Shown piece after piece: positions 39,620 to 49,790 of a stretch of DNA of 64,000 bases. The notes under the pieces were generated by a model that did no database searches, was not told the origin of the DNA, and saw only the letters and a list, made by a program, of their open reading frames with translations. The DNA is from Magicicada septendecula. Its lineage: Eukaryota > Arthropoda > Insecta > Hemiptera > Cicadidae. Numbering within the stretch: the first letter of the stretch is position 1; the number at the start of each line of letters is the position of its first letter. The stretch is from contig CM068373.1 of the NCBI GenBank assembly GCA_034769895.1, positions 202,658,134 through 202,722,133 on the forward strand. Direction: 5' to 3'. The position numbers and the translations under genes were made by a program.

Positions 39620-39915
39620 TTTTTCGCTGTGTATGCCTTGGTTTCTTCTAGTCTGGTTTCCTTGACGGGGTATATTAATTGCCTGCTTCTATCTTTCCTG
39701 GGTAATCTTGTTGTTATCATTTTTAGTTTCCTGGGTTTTTAAATTTGTATTATATTATATTATTTGCAGAAATTTTCTTTATTCAATCTTTCTTGTGAAT
39801 ATATTAGTAAATAGTGCATTTTAATTAATTCTCATCTGGATATTCCATATATTAGAGCTTTATTAATGATCATTGAGTAATGCATTCGTGTGGATTATCT
39901 GTCACGCTACAACAT

Positions 39916-40350
39916 ACAATCATATCTACACATGGTTTTTTATGTATAACAATTGCTGAGATACTGTCATTTACAAGTTACCACTAATAAAAATTTAAAC
40001 ATAACTTATTAACAATAATAAAAAATTATTCTCTTTTAAAACAATCTTGTGAGTTAATTGTTATGGCCATGTAATTTTTTATTTTCTTTTTTTTTTTTTC
40101 TTCACTGTCTTCTTGTCTCGCTTTACTTTGGTTAATATCTGGCCAATCTCTGGGGTTGGGTCAATGTCAGTTGTCTGTCAGTCTAGTTCGTATTTTCTTG
40201 TTTTGTGACCACCTTTGGTTGTATTCTTCCTCCTTCACTATTGATTATATTTACTACTTTCATTCTCGTTATCATTTATCTATCAAAATATATTGTTTCT
40301 TGGCATTTTTTACATACTTTTTTATATCAAATGTGATCAGGGTTTGGCAA
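39916..40350. other. Unassigned DNA between elements C and D
   Basis: A 435-bp piece of the target into which C inserted. It contains a T-rich run (about 40076-40100) and no gene. Joined to 26632 it would restore the pre-insertion target of C. Confidence 0.5.
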
Positions 40351-40662
40351 TGTTATAATATATATATATAGATATATAGATAGTTACTTTTTAATGACAT
40401 GGAAAATCAAGATCGACACCAAAATCAACAAAACAAAATGGAATCATTTATACACAAATTAACAAAATGGCGGCCACATGTTCCGCTATATTACTACTAC
40501 ATTATTTCCCATCATTCAGGTGTTAACCTCGTTATGAAATTTATAATAAATGTAACTTTGAAGGAACTGCAATTATTATCTTCAAATTGATAAATTCTTA
40601 TATCTAAAATAACACAAACCAACATCTCATGAAAACATTACTTATGTGTACCAGTACGGTCT

Positions 40663-40738
<76 letters not shown>

Positions 40739-41459
40739 CATTTCGCTAACAGCGATTTACTCATACATTTGAATTTTGGTTTTTTGAGCTCAATTTAGAT
40801 AAAGAAAGGTTTGTACATATATAATTTGACTTTCCTGGATGTGCGATGTAAAATCTAAGTTGTCATCAGATGTCGACCATGGTCAGGCAGGTGTTCGGCC
40901 GAACGTCCCATGTGTTTTCTTGGTTACACTGACTTTAGCTTACATTTTGAATAGTTATGTAATGATTACTGTCTAATTGTTACTATTGCATTTTAATACA
41001 TTGATAATTTGACAAAGAAACACTTTCGCTGGCAAAAGCTGCCAGCGATTTTCACAGCGTGTTGACGCCTTGGTGGTCTGATGCTGACTGGGGCGATGCA
41101 AAGCACATTTTTTGCGTATGTCTGAGAGCATCGACGTCATTGTCTTTTGTTTAATATGGCTCACGCCCTGTTGTCACGTCATTGTTGTTATTCATTCTAT
41201 ATTTTTAATAACGTCCAGCCTTCTGGACCAATGAAGATTGATATTGAGAGTCTGTCTTCACTTATGCCGCCATTGTATGCGTTCGGTTTCACACGTCGGC
41301 TCCTGACCTTGGAATCGTTCTGCTTTGCTGAAATCTGCGTCGTTGTCTTTTTACAAAGGGAAATAGTCCTACCCATGTATGTGTGTGCAAAATAATGAAA
41401 TACAATAATTTGATACCACTCGTACCATAAATCCGACATCAGGATTTCCCGTACTGTCA
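40351..41459 (-). repeat. Element D, 3' LTR, internally deleted
   Basis: Matches 45585-46639 from its TA tract to the TGTCACA end. The segment present at 45355-45575 in the other LTR is missing and the junction is in the TA tract (40354-40382). It contains AAAATGGCGGCC (40464-40475) and a (CA)n tract of about 72 bp. The frame at 41147-41395 recurs in the other LTR and is not supported as coding. Confidence 0.8.
40664..40735. repeat. (CA)n microsatellite in D 3' LTR
   Basis: About 36 CA units. The matching tract in the 5' LTR (45871-45910) has about 20. Confidence 0.95.
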
Positions 41460-41480
41460 CAAGACCCCCTCAATGAAAGG
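41460..41480 (-). promoter_or_regulatory. Polypurine tract of element D
   Basis: On the minus strand TTGAGGGGGTCT runs directly into TGTGACAG, the LTR start. It is nearly identical to the tract of element A. Confidence 0.75.
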
Positions 41481-42119
41481 TTTTATGCCGAAGCATAAAA
41501 AGTTTCATTGACTCACTCACACTTTTCTAAAAGGATCAGTTCAGATATGTCGCCACGACCCCCTGTAGTGTTAATATAAAAAATTCTAATCACTTACCCT
41601 TGGTTCAATGATGCTGATTGTACCTGTCTGACCTTACTGGACTTCTCAGGAGAGATCCCAACACCATAAGGCCATTAGGCACTTAACGCTCCTGTTCTGA
41701 CGCTCCGGCCAGCTCAGGACCGCAGTCACAACACCACCAAACTCTGAAACATGCAATAATTAATGCTTGATGCCTTTACTTGGTGAAAATCCATTGTAAA
41801 TTATAGTAAAAAATAAAACCATAAAATAGTTTTAGTGATTTTCACTCGTCAATGTATTAAAATTATAAATCCATGACAGCTGTTTTCGGCAGCACAGTGC
41901 CTTCATCAGATGGTGTAAGCTGACTAATTTTCGTACAAACAATACAGAATATAAAATATAATACAAGTGCTGTTGTATAGAGAGCGATAGTAATCTCGTG
42001 TCAATAAGATTTAATACACATTACACAAACATATAACATAACATAAACCAAATCTATTTATACAAATTAAGCAGAGGCGAACTATTTAGATCTAACTGAT
42101 CATTTAATAATACATTAAA

Positions 42120-42492
42120 TATTTGTGTTTATTAATTTCAAGGCTTTCTAATAAATCAAGCTTTGGACCCTTATCAGATAAATGTAAAATTTCAAAATTG
42201 TCATTATAACTATGGTCTTTTTCTAACAAGTGATTTGCATAATTTGATTCCCATCATTATATCTAAAACTATAATTGTGACCATACATTCTTTTTTCGAA
42301 AGATCTACCTGTCTGTCCTATATAAACTTTATTACAAGACCCACAGGATAATTTGTATACACCAGACTTTTGCAGTTTATCTGTTTTGCTCTTATTATTT
42401 TTAATATATTTTCCCAAAGAAGACTGCGTCTTAAAAGCTATATTTACATTCCTTTGTGTGAAATATTTACCAATATTATCTGAAGCACACAT
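42120..42492 (-). pseudogene. Penelope-like GIY-YIG endonuclease, left copy
   Basis: The frame from 42492 reads YFTQRNVNIAFKTQSSLGKY, then KSGVYKLSCGSCNKVYIGQTGRSFEKR. The GVY and YIG elements, the CxxC pair between them and the downstream Arg are those of the Penelope-type GIY-YIG nuclease. A frameshift soon after GHNYSF (near 42250) ends the frame, and the remaining C-terminus continues in another frame to about 42120. The reverse transcriptase part is absent. Confidence 0.8.
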
Positions 42493-42507
42493 CCATACTC
42501 ACATAAA

Positions 42508-43181
42508 TTGGCTGCTTTTCACAGTTTTATCCACAGACTACTTAGTATTCCGTTATCAGATTCAAATTTCCAATCAGAACATAACATTATTAAACAAATA
42601 GCTGTCAACAATGGTTACCAACCTAGCCTCATAGATCACTTGTTAAACAAAAAATTTTATTCACAAGCTTTAAAACTAGTTTACCCTCCCTCAACACAGA
42701 TTAAAAGATATCACACTCTCACTTACACACTCTCACTTACATAGGTTCTGCTTCTGCTAATATTAGTAAATATTTCACACAAAGGAATGTAAATATAGCT
42801 TTTAAGACGCAGTCTTCTTTGGGAAAATATATTAAAAATAATAAGAGCAAAACAGATAAACTGCAAAAGTCTGGTGTATACAAATTATCCTGTGGGTCTT
42901 GTAATAAAGTTTATATCGGACAGACAGGTAGATCTTTCGAAAAAAGAATGTATGGTCACAATTATAGTTTTAGAATAATGATGGCAAATCAAATTATGCA
43001 AATCACTTGTTAGAAAAAGACCATAGTTATAATGACAATTTTGATATTTTACATTTATCTGATAAGGGTCCAAAGCTTGATTTATTAGAAAGCCTTGAAA
43101 TTAATAAACACAAATATTTAAATGTATTATTAAATGATCAGTTAGATCTAAGTAGCTCGCCTCTGCTTAATTTGTATAAAT
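42508..43181 (+). pseudogene. Penelope-like RT C-terminus plus GIY-YIG endonuclease, right copy
   Basis: 42508-42744 encodes the thumb/linker end of a Penelope-type reverse transcriptase (IKQIAVNNGYQPSLIDHLL, then YSQALKLVYPPS). A 14-bp tandem duplication (42714-42727 and 42728-42741) shifts the frame. Coding resumes in a second frame, with the GIY-YIG domain at 42819-42960 (GVYKLSCGSCNKVYIGQTGRSF). Another shift near 42975 precedes the C-terminal tail (NANH/LLEKDH-type region and KGPKLDLLE near 43070). It ends at a stop near 43181. The catalytic palm (YxDD) lies beyond the truncation. Confidence 0.8.
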
Positions 43182-43443
43182 AGATTTGGTTTATGTTATG
43201 TTATATGTTTGTGTAATGTGTATTAAATCTTATTGACACGAGATTACTATCGCTCTCTATACAACAGCACTTGTATTATATTTTATATTCTGTATTGTTT
43301 GTACGAAAATTAGTCAGCTTACACCATCTGATGAAGGCACTGTGCTGCCGAAACAGCTGTCATGGATTTATAATTTTAATAAATTGACGAGTGAAAATCA
43401 CAAACTATTTTATTGTTTTATTTTTTACTATAAACATGCAATA

Positions 43444-44600
43444 CAAAATTTTAAACTCGTGGCCTTATCTATTTTCATATCCACCCTGATATGCTTCCCC
43501 TTAGATGCATTGGTTTGTGTTTTGAGACGTTGGCTTGGTTAACTTAAAATTCTCAAACAAAAATAGCAAGATTTAGGATAGAACCCTTTAACACCCCAGC
43601 ATTTAGCAAAACTTTCTGACTCCAGTCGATCATATTCATTCTCTTTACCACATGAAAATATATTCTTATTCTAAGCATAAAACAAATTTTAATTTTCTAA
43701 GCAACAACCACTATCCCTACTATTTTGCTTCATATAACATTGAAACATATACCTATCATGGCAAACAACTTCAAAACTCTTTATATCTTCTTTACTCAAC
43801 TTTCTTTACACTTATTTTTCTTTACAACAGAATCATCATTATAGACTTGATAACCAACACCAATATCACTATTATTTCTTTAACATTTAATATTTACTAT
43901 CGTTACTACCCCTGCAGCAACCTCCTAACCACACACACTTACCATCAACATAATAAAACATTGTAGATTAAACATTTACATTGTTACATTTACATTACAT
44001 AATTCCTATTTACACAACTTGTACCAAAACTTTATAACATTACTACTTCAACTCTCTATTCAACTTTTATTATTTAACATTTGTTATATCCTTAGATTCA
44101 AAAAAAAAATTCAAATTTATTATCAACCTTTCAGTTACATTACCTTCCTACCATGAATTTTCTTTTCTAACCTTTCCTCAATCCTTATCCGTTTGGGTGA
44201 CACCGTTATTCACCATTATCTCTATCTTATTTTGGCATTTATCTCTCTAACCTTACTCACCTCTTTTTTCTACTAACAACCGCTACTAACCATTAATATA
44301 TTATGACACCACTATCTCAATAACAACCCCCTTCACTAATCCCATTTAAGTCCTCTGGCACCGCTCGTCTTTGTACTAGGATGTGTGTTCCCTACCTGGC
44401 CATATCCATTCCTAACCTTTTGCCCTCTACCAAATATCGGCAAACACTCTAACTCAAAATTGCTCCGCCTGCCACAACGCTGCACACTGGTCTCTTGCCA
44501 CGTCGCACGCTGATCACTCCTTACACCGGATCCTTATTATTTTGGAGTCTTTACTCCACTCCTACCACTGGGAAAATTTGCCCTCTGCCCACTATATTCA
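43444..44600. other. Non-coding interior of element D
   Basis: Between the Penelope insertion and the gag-position remnant. Like the interior of A, it is poor in G on the plus strand. No pol motif was found, and the frame at 43652-43966 is low complexity. Confidence 0.6.
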
Positions 44601-45093
44601 CTTAAACTCTCCTTACCCCCACTTTCACTCTCATCAACAACTATCTCCTCACCTTTACTCTCATTATAATCTCATTATCACTACCAACATCCACACTATT
44701 ATTTTCTAATATCATATTTTCATTTATTTTATCATAATTTTCACTACTACTTACCTTGTCATCTTTGTTCAATTCTAATTTGTCTATTCCTCTCTTATTT
44801 TCGAATTCTATCTCGTCTAACCGTGCATGTATCTCATTTAATCTTTTATCAAAATTACAATTTTGTTTCTTAATTTCATTAATATCACTTTTCAAATCAT
44901 TAAATTTCTCATCAAATTTATTATTTTGTATTTCAAAAAGTGTTTGCATAATCTTTACAATCTCATTCTCTTCGGTTCTTTTATTTACGATTGGTGTTGA
45001 TTGATCGCCTTCGCTCATAATTTGCGATTCAGTAATACTTATTTCGCTACTGTTTGCCATATTGAGAAGAGAAAAGAGCACAAAAAAAATCAA
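44560..45093 (-). pseudogene. Gag-position coiled-coil ORF of element D, frameshifted
   Basis: The frame from 45093 (150 codons) has a short hydrophobic start, or begins at the internal Met of MANSSEISITES. A charged coiled-coil region follows (NKFDEKFNDLKSDINEIKKQ), resembling residues 85-120 of the element A protein. It stops at 44641. In another frame the minus strand continues into SGQRANFP (about 44565-44595), matching GQRANFP of A, so a frameshift near 44660 has truncated it. No zinc knuckle or enzyme domain is present. Confidence 0.7.
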
Positions 45094-45287
45094 AAAAAAA
45101 CTTGTGTAACTATCTTTGTTTCAATTTATACTAGCTCTATATATATCTAATATCACCACATAACCTATAATCATGGTATAACTTATTATCTACGTACCCG
45201 GTATATCTTACGTATCACTTCCTTTTTTCTGACAACCCTCCGTCTCTGACTCCGGCTTATTTGTATAAAAACTCTTATTTATATCAA

Positions 45288-45349
45288 GTCACCAGTTCGG
45301 GCGGCATTTGTTAACTTTTTAAACAAAGTCCCTAGTTCGGGTCGTCATT
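45288..45349 (-). promoter_or_regulatory. Two tandem primer-site junctions of element D
   Basis: On the minus strand GTTAACAAATGACGACCCGAA (LTR end plus TGACGACCCGAACTAGGGAC, 45328-45347) is followed by a second GTTAACA with TGCCGCCCGAACTGGTGAC (about 45288-45310). Both resemble the tRNA-Lys-type retroviral primer site, with the first Gs altered. The LTR/primer junction is thus duplicated. Confidence 0.65.
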
Positions 45350-45870
45350 TGTTAACTTTTCTTTTTTTTTAATTTATAATTCTGTATATTTTATTTGTGT
45401 TGATATCTTACCTTTCGATACCATACTTATCGTATATGTCATACTAATTCGGCGGCCATCTTGAGGTACCAACCTCATGCTTCGAAAATTTTATGTAAGG
45501 GTCCCAGGATTCGATTAAGCGATCATCAGAGACAGGACGATTGTTCGGAATAATTAATTCAAACAGCGTAATATATATATATATATATATATAGTTGCTT
45601 TTTAATGACATGGAAAATCAAGATCGACACCAAAATCAACAAAACAAAATGGAATCATTTATACACAAATTAACAAAATGGCGGCCACATGTTCCGCTAT
45701 ATTACTACTACGTTATTTCCCATCATTCAGGTGTTAACCTCATTATGAAATTTATAATAAATGTAACTTTGAAGGAACTGCAATTATTATCTTCAAATTG
45801 ATAAATTCTTATATCTAAAATAACACAAACCAACGTCTCATGAAAACATTACTTATGTGTACCGGTACGG

Positions 45871-45912
<42 letters not shown>

Positions 45913-46639
45913 ATTTCGCTAACAGCGATTTACTCATACATTTGAATTTTGGTTTTTTGAGCTCAATTTAGATAAAGAAAAGTTTGTATATATATAATTT
46001 GACTTTCCTGGATGTGGAATGTAGAATCTAAGTTGTCGTCAGATGTCGACCATGGTCAGGCAGGTGTTCGGCTGAACGTCCCATATGTTTTCTTGGTTAC
46101 ACTGACTTTAGCTTACATTTTGAATAGTTATGTAATGATTACTGTCTAATTGTTACTATTGCATTTTAATACATTGATAATTTGACAAAGAAACACTTTC
46201 GCTGGCAAAAGCTGCCGGCGATTTTCACAGCGTGTTGACGCCTTGGTGGTCTGATGCTGACTGGGGCGATGCAAAGCACATTTTTTGCGTATGTGTGAGT
46301 GCATTGACGTCATTGTCTTTTGTTTAATATGGCTCATGCCCTGTTGTCACGTCATTGTTGTTATGTCATTCTTATATTTTTAATGACGTCCAGCCTTATT
46401 TTTGGACCAATGAAAATTGATATTGAGAGTCTGTCTTCACTTATGCCGCCATTGTATGCGTTCGGTTTCACACGTCGGCTCCTGACCTTGGAATCGTTCT
46501 ACTTTGCTGAAATCTGCGTCGTTGTCTTTTTACAAAGGGAAATAGTCCTACCCATGTATGTGTGTGCAAAATAATGAAATACAATAATTTGATACCACTC
46601 ATACCATAAATCCGACATCAGGATTTCCCGTACTGTCAC
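45350..46639 (-). repeat. Element D, 5' LTR (1290 bp)
   Basis: Begins TGTTAACTTTTC and ends CTGTCACA on the plus strand. It contains GGCGGCCATCTT (45451-45462), a (TA)n tract (about 45572-45592), AAAATGGCGGCC (45675-45686) and (CA)n (45871-45910). Its first 225 bp recur at 51326-51553. Its remainder recurs at 40385-41459. Confidence 0.82.
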
Positions 46640-46816
46640 AATAAACATTTATTTTTTACTCTGTTACCTTGTACTCTTATTTGGTGTTGTTTATTTATTA
46701 ATTTGATAAGCGTTTACTTTTCTGACCTTTATTACAACGGACAATTAGCGTTTTTTTATTTTGATAATTATACATTTTTTATGTAATGTAGGGGACCTTA
46801 GTTTCGTTACGTTACA
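46640..46816 (-). repeat. Element E, 3' LTR fragment (177 bp)
   Basis: Ends GTTACGTTACA on the plus strand next to CTCCCCCTCC, the complement of a polypurine tract. Its left edge is the D LTR end. It starts with ATAA, the tetranucleotide that also precedes the D-type LTR at 51326. Confidence 0.6.
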
Positions 46817-48035
46817 TATACTCCCCCTCCAAAATAAGTTTATTTTAGCTGAATGTGGTCTGGGTAAAATAAACTTATTATCATCAGGCTTTGGAAGACA
46901 AATTCATTTGTTTGATAAAATTTATTAACTTATAATGGTTTCAGTTCTTCATTGTATTTCTGCTTTCTTCTCATAGATTTCAATGTGTTTGTTTGGATTG
47001 ATTTCACCTTGTTCAAATATCATATAGTAACTTAGCACATAAAAATTGGTGTCGATTCTTCATACACTTTAGGTTATTCTATCATTTATTTGGTTACCTT
47101 TAATTATATTCCTGTTTTTATGTTGGGACACTTAATTTCTTCTCACTTTTCACGCCTCGAGTCATATTGTCATATTTATTTTTATTTCTTTACCTCGTTG
47201 TTTATATCATCCCTAAAATACCATAATTCCCTAACATTAAATATTACACATGGGTTCGGATTCGGAGGGGCACTCTTGGCTTCCATTACTCCGCCGTTTT
47301 CCCTAAATATATCATCTGAGATCAGAGGAACTTCATCTCTGTCCAGGAAAATAAAAGTTGCACTATCACAACACAATACATATAATTATTACCTATAAGG
47401 TAGCTCCTTCGCTACAAACTTATATTCAAGGGATTGTTACATGATTTCTTTGAGGTCTCTTCACATTTTTATTCCATTACTGTTTCACTTGTGGTGTTTT
47501 ATCACTTCAATTAATATTCTATCATTCACAGGTAACTGGTTAACATTATTCGACATACATGTTGGATTATTTCCATCTTGGTGCTGTCAATCAATGATAT
47601 TTTAGATTCTATCTTCATCTTCATTTTTATTTATTTATTCCCCTTTAATTATGTAGTTAAGTACTGAATTTCATCATTATCGTAAGTTTTATTTGTCTAT
47701 TCTTTCTTCATCTAACTCATTCTAACCCTTCTTAAATAGTAACTAGTATTTTTCTTATCATTGTTATTATACTGATTAATATGGTTATTCAAATAATTAT
47801 TATGGTTATTAATCGTCTTTCTCTTCTTAATTGATTCAAAATAATTTCTCTTAACTATCCGGTAAGATGTTCTTACTTATTTTTAAATTTGGTGGTTTTT
47901 TATTTGTTTATGTTTTTTGAAATCTTCATTGGTCATTACATTTATCATTATTTTTCCTTCTCATTTCTCCAATAGTTTGCATTGTCAGTAATTATACAAT
48001 CAGTCCCTTGTCTCTATATTTTATTTGGAATCCGT
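46817..48035. other. Non-coding 3' interior of element E
   Basis: T-rich on the plus strand, with the same placement as 31368-32815 in C. The frame at 47090-47398 has no family features. No pol motif is visible. Confidence 0.55.
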
Positions 48036-49289
48036 TTAACCATGGTCCATTATTTCCTCTGTACTGGTTGTTCGGATCTCTCTGGTATGCAGAACTATTT
48101 CTGCCCTTGTAATATGGATCTCAGCTACCTTATACAGCAATTCTACTAATAATATATATTCAGTAGTATCTATGCCTACCTTGATCACTTTATCATTTTG
48201 CTTATTGATTAAATATGTTAATGATATATCCATTGTTAATGCTACCACTGATATTTTATTATGTATTTTTACTTCTGTTGTATTCGACTTAATTATGGCT
48301 TTACTTAATGTTTTACTCACTGTTATATTGTGATTCCTTTTGAGAGTTTCTATTAAGGTCCTTTTGTTATTTTTAAAATTACTTACTCGTCTGTATTCAG
48401 TACTTAAGATGTTAAGTTCAGTAACTAGTCCATTGTTCCTCATCTCCCACTCTTCCCGTGTTTTTATTAATTTCCTTTGATGTGTTTGTCTCATTTTCTT
48501 GGTCTTCATTTCATTGTTAACCAGTTCTATTCTTCCTGCTATGTTGATCTGTACTTTGTCTAATTCTTCTTGTGTTCTGATTGTACTTCCGTTATACTAA
48601 TTTTGTTATTATTTTCAATGTTATTTACTCGGGTAGTCACCTTCTCCTTGAACACTAGAAGTTCCTCCTTTGTTTGGTCGACTCTTTGACTGATTGTTTC
48701 GTTAATATTCTTTATCTTCTCATCCGTATTATCGTTAATTTTGTCTATCCTTTCATTTATGCTTTCATTTATACTATCTATTTTCTCATGTATTTTTCTA
48801 AACTCTTCTTTATTTTTGTCTTGATTATTCATCTCTTCTTTCACAGCACTAACACTTATCTAAAAATGAAACTTTTTCTTGTGAACTTTCATTGATTTCT
48901 TCTTCTTTATTACTTTCATTGATACTGTCGATTTTCTCATTTATTTGTCTAAAATCTGCCTTCATTTGTTCATTATTTTTATTTATAGTTCGCCTTAAGG
49001 TTTCACTAGTACTTTCCTTAATACTGTCTATTTTTTCATGTATCCGTTTATTCTCCTCCTTAATTTGTCTTAAACTCTCATTAGTGTTCTCGTTTTGTTT
49101 CCTAAAGTTTTCATTAGTTTCTTCTTTATTCTGTTCAAATCTTTCCTCCATTTGTTTTATTAAATTTTCGCTCAAAGTCTCGTTTTGTTTCCTAAAATTT
49201 TTATTAGTTTCTTCAAATTTTTTATTTAATTCTTCCTTCTGTTTCTTGGAATCTTCTTTAATTAATTCCCATAGTTTTAGTAAATCCAT
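48036..49289 (-). pseudogene. Gag-position coiled-coil ORF of element E, broken into three frames
   Basis: Three consecutive minus-strand frames (49289-48849, 48844-48560, 48509-48036) make one protein interrupted by frameshifts. The first two are Glu/Lys/Asn-rich coiled coil with repeated IHEKIDSI and NFRKQNE units. The third starts with RKLIKTREEWEMRNNGL, matching the C protein's KKLMKTREEMEMMNHGL, which shows homology. The C-terminal extension (HNITVSKTLSKAI and on) is not seen in C. No enzyme or zinc knuckle is present. Plus-strand frames at 48674 and 48892 are shadows. Confidence 0.7.
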
Positions 49290-49494
49290 ACCTCCTCTGG
49301 CTTCCTCATTGTCACCCGCCTAATGTTCCATTTCACTATCTGTAACTATCTCTGCTTCTTCTTCCCGTCTATCTTCTTCCGTTTTTTGGTCCTTCACCAT
49401 CCTTTTAGAAACACCTCTTGTATGCATTCCTGTGCCTCTAATAGTCGCCTGCTCAAGTTGAGTAATAGCGATGGAGTCGATGTTTTACTTAACT

Positions 49495-49790
49495 CGAGCC
49501 CTACAAGTTGAGCGCCAATTTGTAAAGAAAAGAAATATTCTCGTATATGTTTTTCTTAAGCCCCACTGTTGGGTTCACCAATTCGTTACGAAAAGATAAT
49601 TACTCCCGTATTTATCTTTACCTTACTGTTGAAATTGTCAATTTGTAATAAAAAGTGACTTGTGATATGTTTTTTTCTGTTGGTCCTTATCCACTTTGTT
49701 TGTTAACATATAAGTTATTAGTAAGATAATGTAATGTTGTTCTGTTGATGGCAAGTCACCTGCTGGTAAGCGTTAATTTGTAATAAAAAT
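49495..49790 (-). repeat. Ladder of four primer-site-like cassettes in element E
   Basis: On the minus strand: TTTACAAATTGGCGCTCAAC with GTAGGGCTCG (49495-49526, the actual LTR junction); GTAACGAATTGGTGAACCCA with GTGGGGCTTA (49558-49590); ATTACAAATTGACAATTTCA (49619-49650); ATTACAAATTAACGCTTACC (49762-49790). All share the ACAAATTGGCG-like core at increasing divergence. The last three lie inside the LTR. Confidence 0.75.

Larger units (their letters stand above)
26637..39911 (-). mobile_element. LTR retrotransposon C with giant LTRs (4.7 and 5.8 kb)
   Basis: 26637-31367 and 34161-39911 are direct repeats beginning TGTAATAAAAC and ending CACGCTACA on the plus strand. The 4-bp duplication ACAT flanks the whole (26633-26636 and 39912-39915). 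A TGGCG primer-binding site abuts the right LTR, and a purine run (GGAAGAGAGCAA) abuts the left one, so the sense strand is minus. Only 2793 bp lies between the LTRs, with one coiled-coil ORF and no pol. LTRs make up about four fifths of this 13.3-kb element, very unusual for an animal. Outside the tandem array the LTRs differ by only scattered bases, so insertion was recent. It is presumably non-autonomous. Confidence 0.88.
34161..39911 (-). repeat. Element C, 5' LTR (5751 bp)
   Basis: Direct repeat of 26637-31367, longer by 1020 bp. Almost all of the excess is in the tandem array (37356-39619 against 29836-31080). A further few-base difference lies near 39863. Along the sense (minus) strand the order is tandem array, about 2 kb of AT-rich DNA, the CpG-containing AAAATGGCCGCC/GCGCATGCGC block (35332-35358), then primer-site-like cassettes. 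If that block is the promoter, U3 is about 4.5 kb. Confidence 0.9.
41759..43431. mobile_element. Penelope-like element, two 5'-truncated copies head to head
   Basis: Left arm (about 41797-42490) and right arm (about 42763-43431) are inverted copies of one sequence that encodes a GIY-YIG endonuclease. The left copy reads leftward and the right copy rightward. AAACATGCAATA occurs at 41747-41758 and at 43432-43443, an exact 12-bp target duplication around the whole. About 40 bp at the left end have no partner in the right arm. Penelope-like elements are known for inverted and tandem partial copies; here the unit inserted as one event into the interior of D. Confidence 0.85.
40351..46639 (-). mobile_element. 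LTR retrotransposon D, with nested Penelope-like insertion
   Basis: 40385-41459 and about 45592-46639 are direct repeats ending CGTACTGTCACA on the plus strand. The right LTR extends left to TGTTAACTTTTC at 45350, next to a primer-site-like sequence. Inside the left LTR, GAGGGGGTCT (minus strand) abuts its start TGTGACAG, so D reads on the minus strand. The interior has a broken gag-position ORF and no pol, and is split by a Penelope-like insertion (41759-43431). The left LTR lacks about 225 bp next to a TA tract. No convincing target duplication is visible. D is related to A (similar polypurine tract and GQRANFP motif). Confidence 0.78.

Noticed and set aside
26637-39911. Segmental tandem duplication as explanation of the two large repeats
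   Set aside because: TG/CA ends, a 4-bp flanking duplication, a primer site and a purine tract exactly at the inner borders fit LTRs and would not be expected for a segmental duplication.
41147-46574. ORFs of 82-84 codons conserved between 41147-41395 and 46320-46574
   Set aside because: Both lie in LTRs of D, so conservation follows from LTR identity. The copies differ by a frame-altering indel near the middle and no domain is recognisable.
40347-46643. Target duplication of element D (GCAA and ATAA)
   Set aside because: Only two of four bases match, and the left LTR end is deleted, so the true left flank is probably gone.
46817-47398. Host gene exon at 47090-47398
   Set aside because: Low-complexity frame in the T-rich 3' interior of element E, without homology or splice context.
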